Under the pieces are notes generated by a model, which made no database searches, was not told the DNA's origin, and saw only the letters and a program-made list of their open reading frames with translations. A stretch of 64,000 nucleotides of DNA from Apostichopus parvimensis (Eukaryota > Echinodermata > Holothuroidea > Aspidochirotida > Stichopodidae). The stretch covers positions 69,752 through 133,751 of the forward strand of contig KN889677.1 of assembly GCA_000934455.1 (NCBI GenBank), given 5' to 3'. The number at the start of each line of letters is the position of its first letter. Positions within the stretch are counted from its first letter, which is position 1. Shown here piece after piece: positions 63,725-64,000 of this stretch. The position numbers and the translations under genes are program-made.

Positions 63725-64000
63725 ATTCACAAAGTATCATACAATAATACTGTATGATAATAATATAACACTTTCACCATAATATTTGTTGCATAGAGTA
63801 TTACCTGATTCACATAGTATCATACAATAATATGTTATCAAAATAATATAATATAAAACATCCACAATAATATTGTTGCATATAGTATTACCCAATTCAC
63901 ATAGTATCATATTATAATATTGTATTGTAATAATATAATATGAAACATCCACAATACTATTGTTGCATATAGTATTACCCAATTCACATAGTATCATATT
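63725..64000. repeat. 87-bp minisatellite reaching the right edge, TBC1D32 intron 24
   Basis: The landmark ATTCACATAGTATCATA recurs at about 63725, 63809, 63896 and 63983, so the period is 83-87 bp. The array starts about 65 bp after the exon 24 donor (exon end 63658) and continues out of the window. Confidence 0.92.

Overview
The window is nuclear DNA of an invertebrate animal. It is AT-rich and intron-dense, with GT-AG splice sites, short exons and many tandem repeats and transposon remnants. The encoded proteins resemble vertebrate orthologues closely, and tRNA-derived SINE, LINE and MITE fragments are scattered through the introns. This fits a deuterostome invertebrate such as an echinoderm, but the species cannot be fixed from the sequence alone.

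Layout. (1) Positions 207-25303, minus strand: the first 24 coding exons (1404 codons) of an axonemal outer-arm dynein heavy chain most like DNAH5. The motor domain lies beyond the left edge. (2) Positions 25304-28084: the DNAH5 upstream region and the presumed 3' UTR of the next gene. (3) Positions 28085-42064, minus strand: a complete gamma-tubulin complex protein 2 (TUBGCP2) gene with 18 coding exons and 882 codons. (4) Positions 42065-44882: a 2.8-kb divergent intergenic region with two copies of one MITE family and a T-depleted block. (5) Positions 44883-63658, plus strand: the first 24 coding exons (about 972 codons) of TBC1D32 (broad-minded, BROMI), continuing past the right edge. Exon boundaries were assigned by hand. 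Every junction keeps the reading frame and uses GT-AG sites.

All three genes act in cilia, basal bodies or centrosomes: DNAH5 drives axonemal beating, GCP2 nucleates microtubules, and TBC1D32 supports ciliogenesis and Hedgehog signalling. TUBGCP2 and TBC1D32 are divergent neighbours and may share regulatory DNA.

The most unusual signal is where the tandem repeats sit. Nine arrays or short tandem blocks begin within about 100 bp downstream of a 5' splice site. Two begin at the donor itself, and in TUBGCP2 the repeat unit includes the last exon bases, as though the array grew from the exon/intron junction and now offers about twenty decoy donors. No bacterial-type defence system, CRISPR array or complete mobile-element gene was seen.
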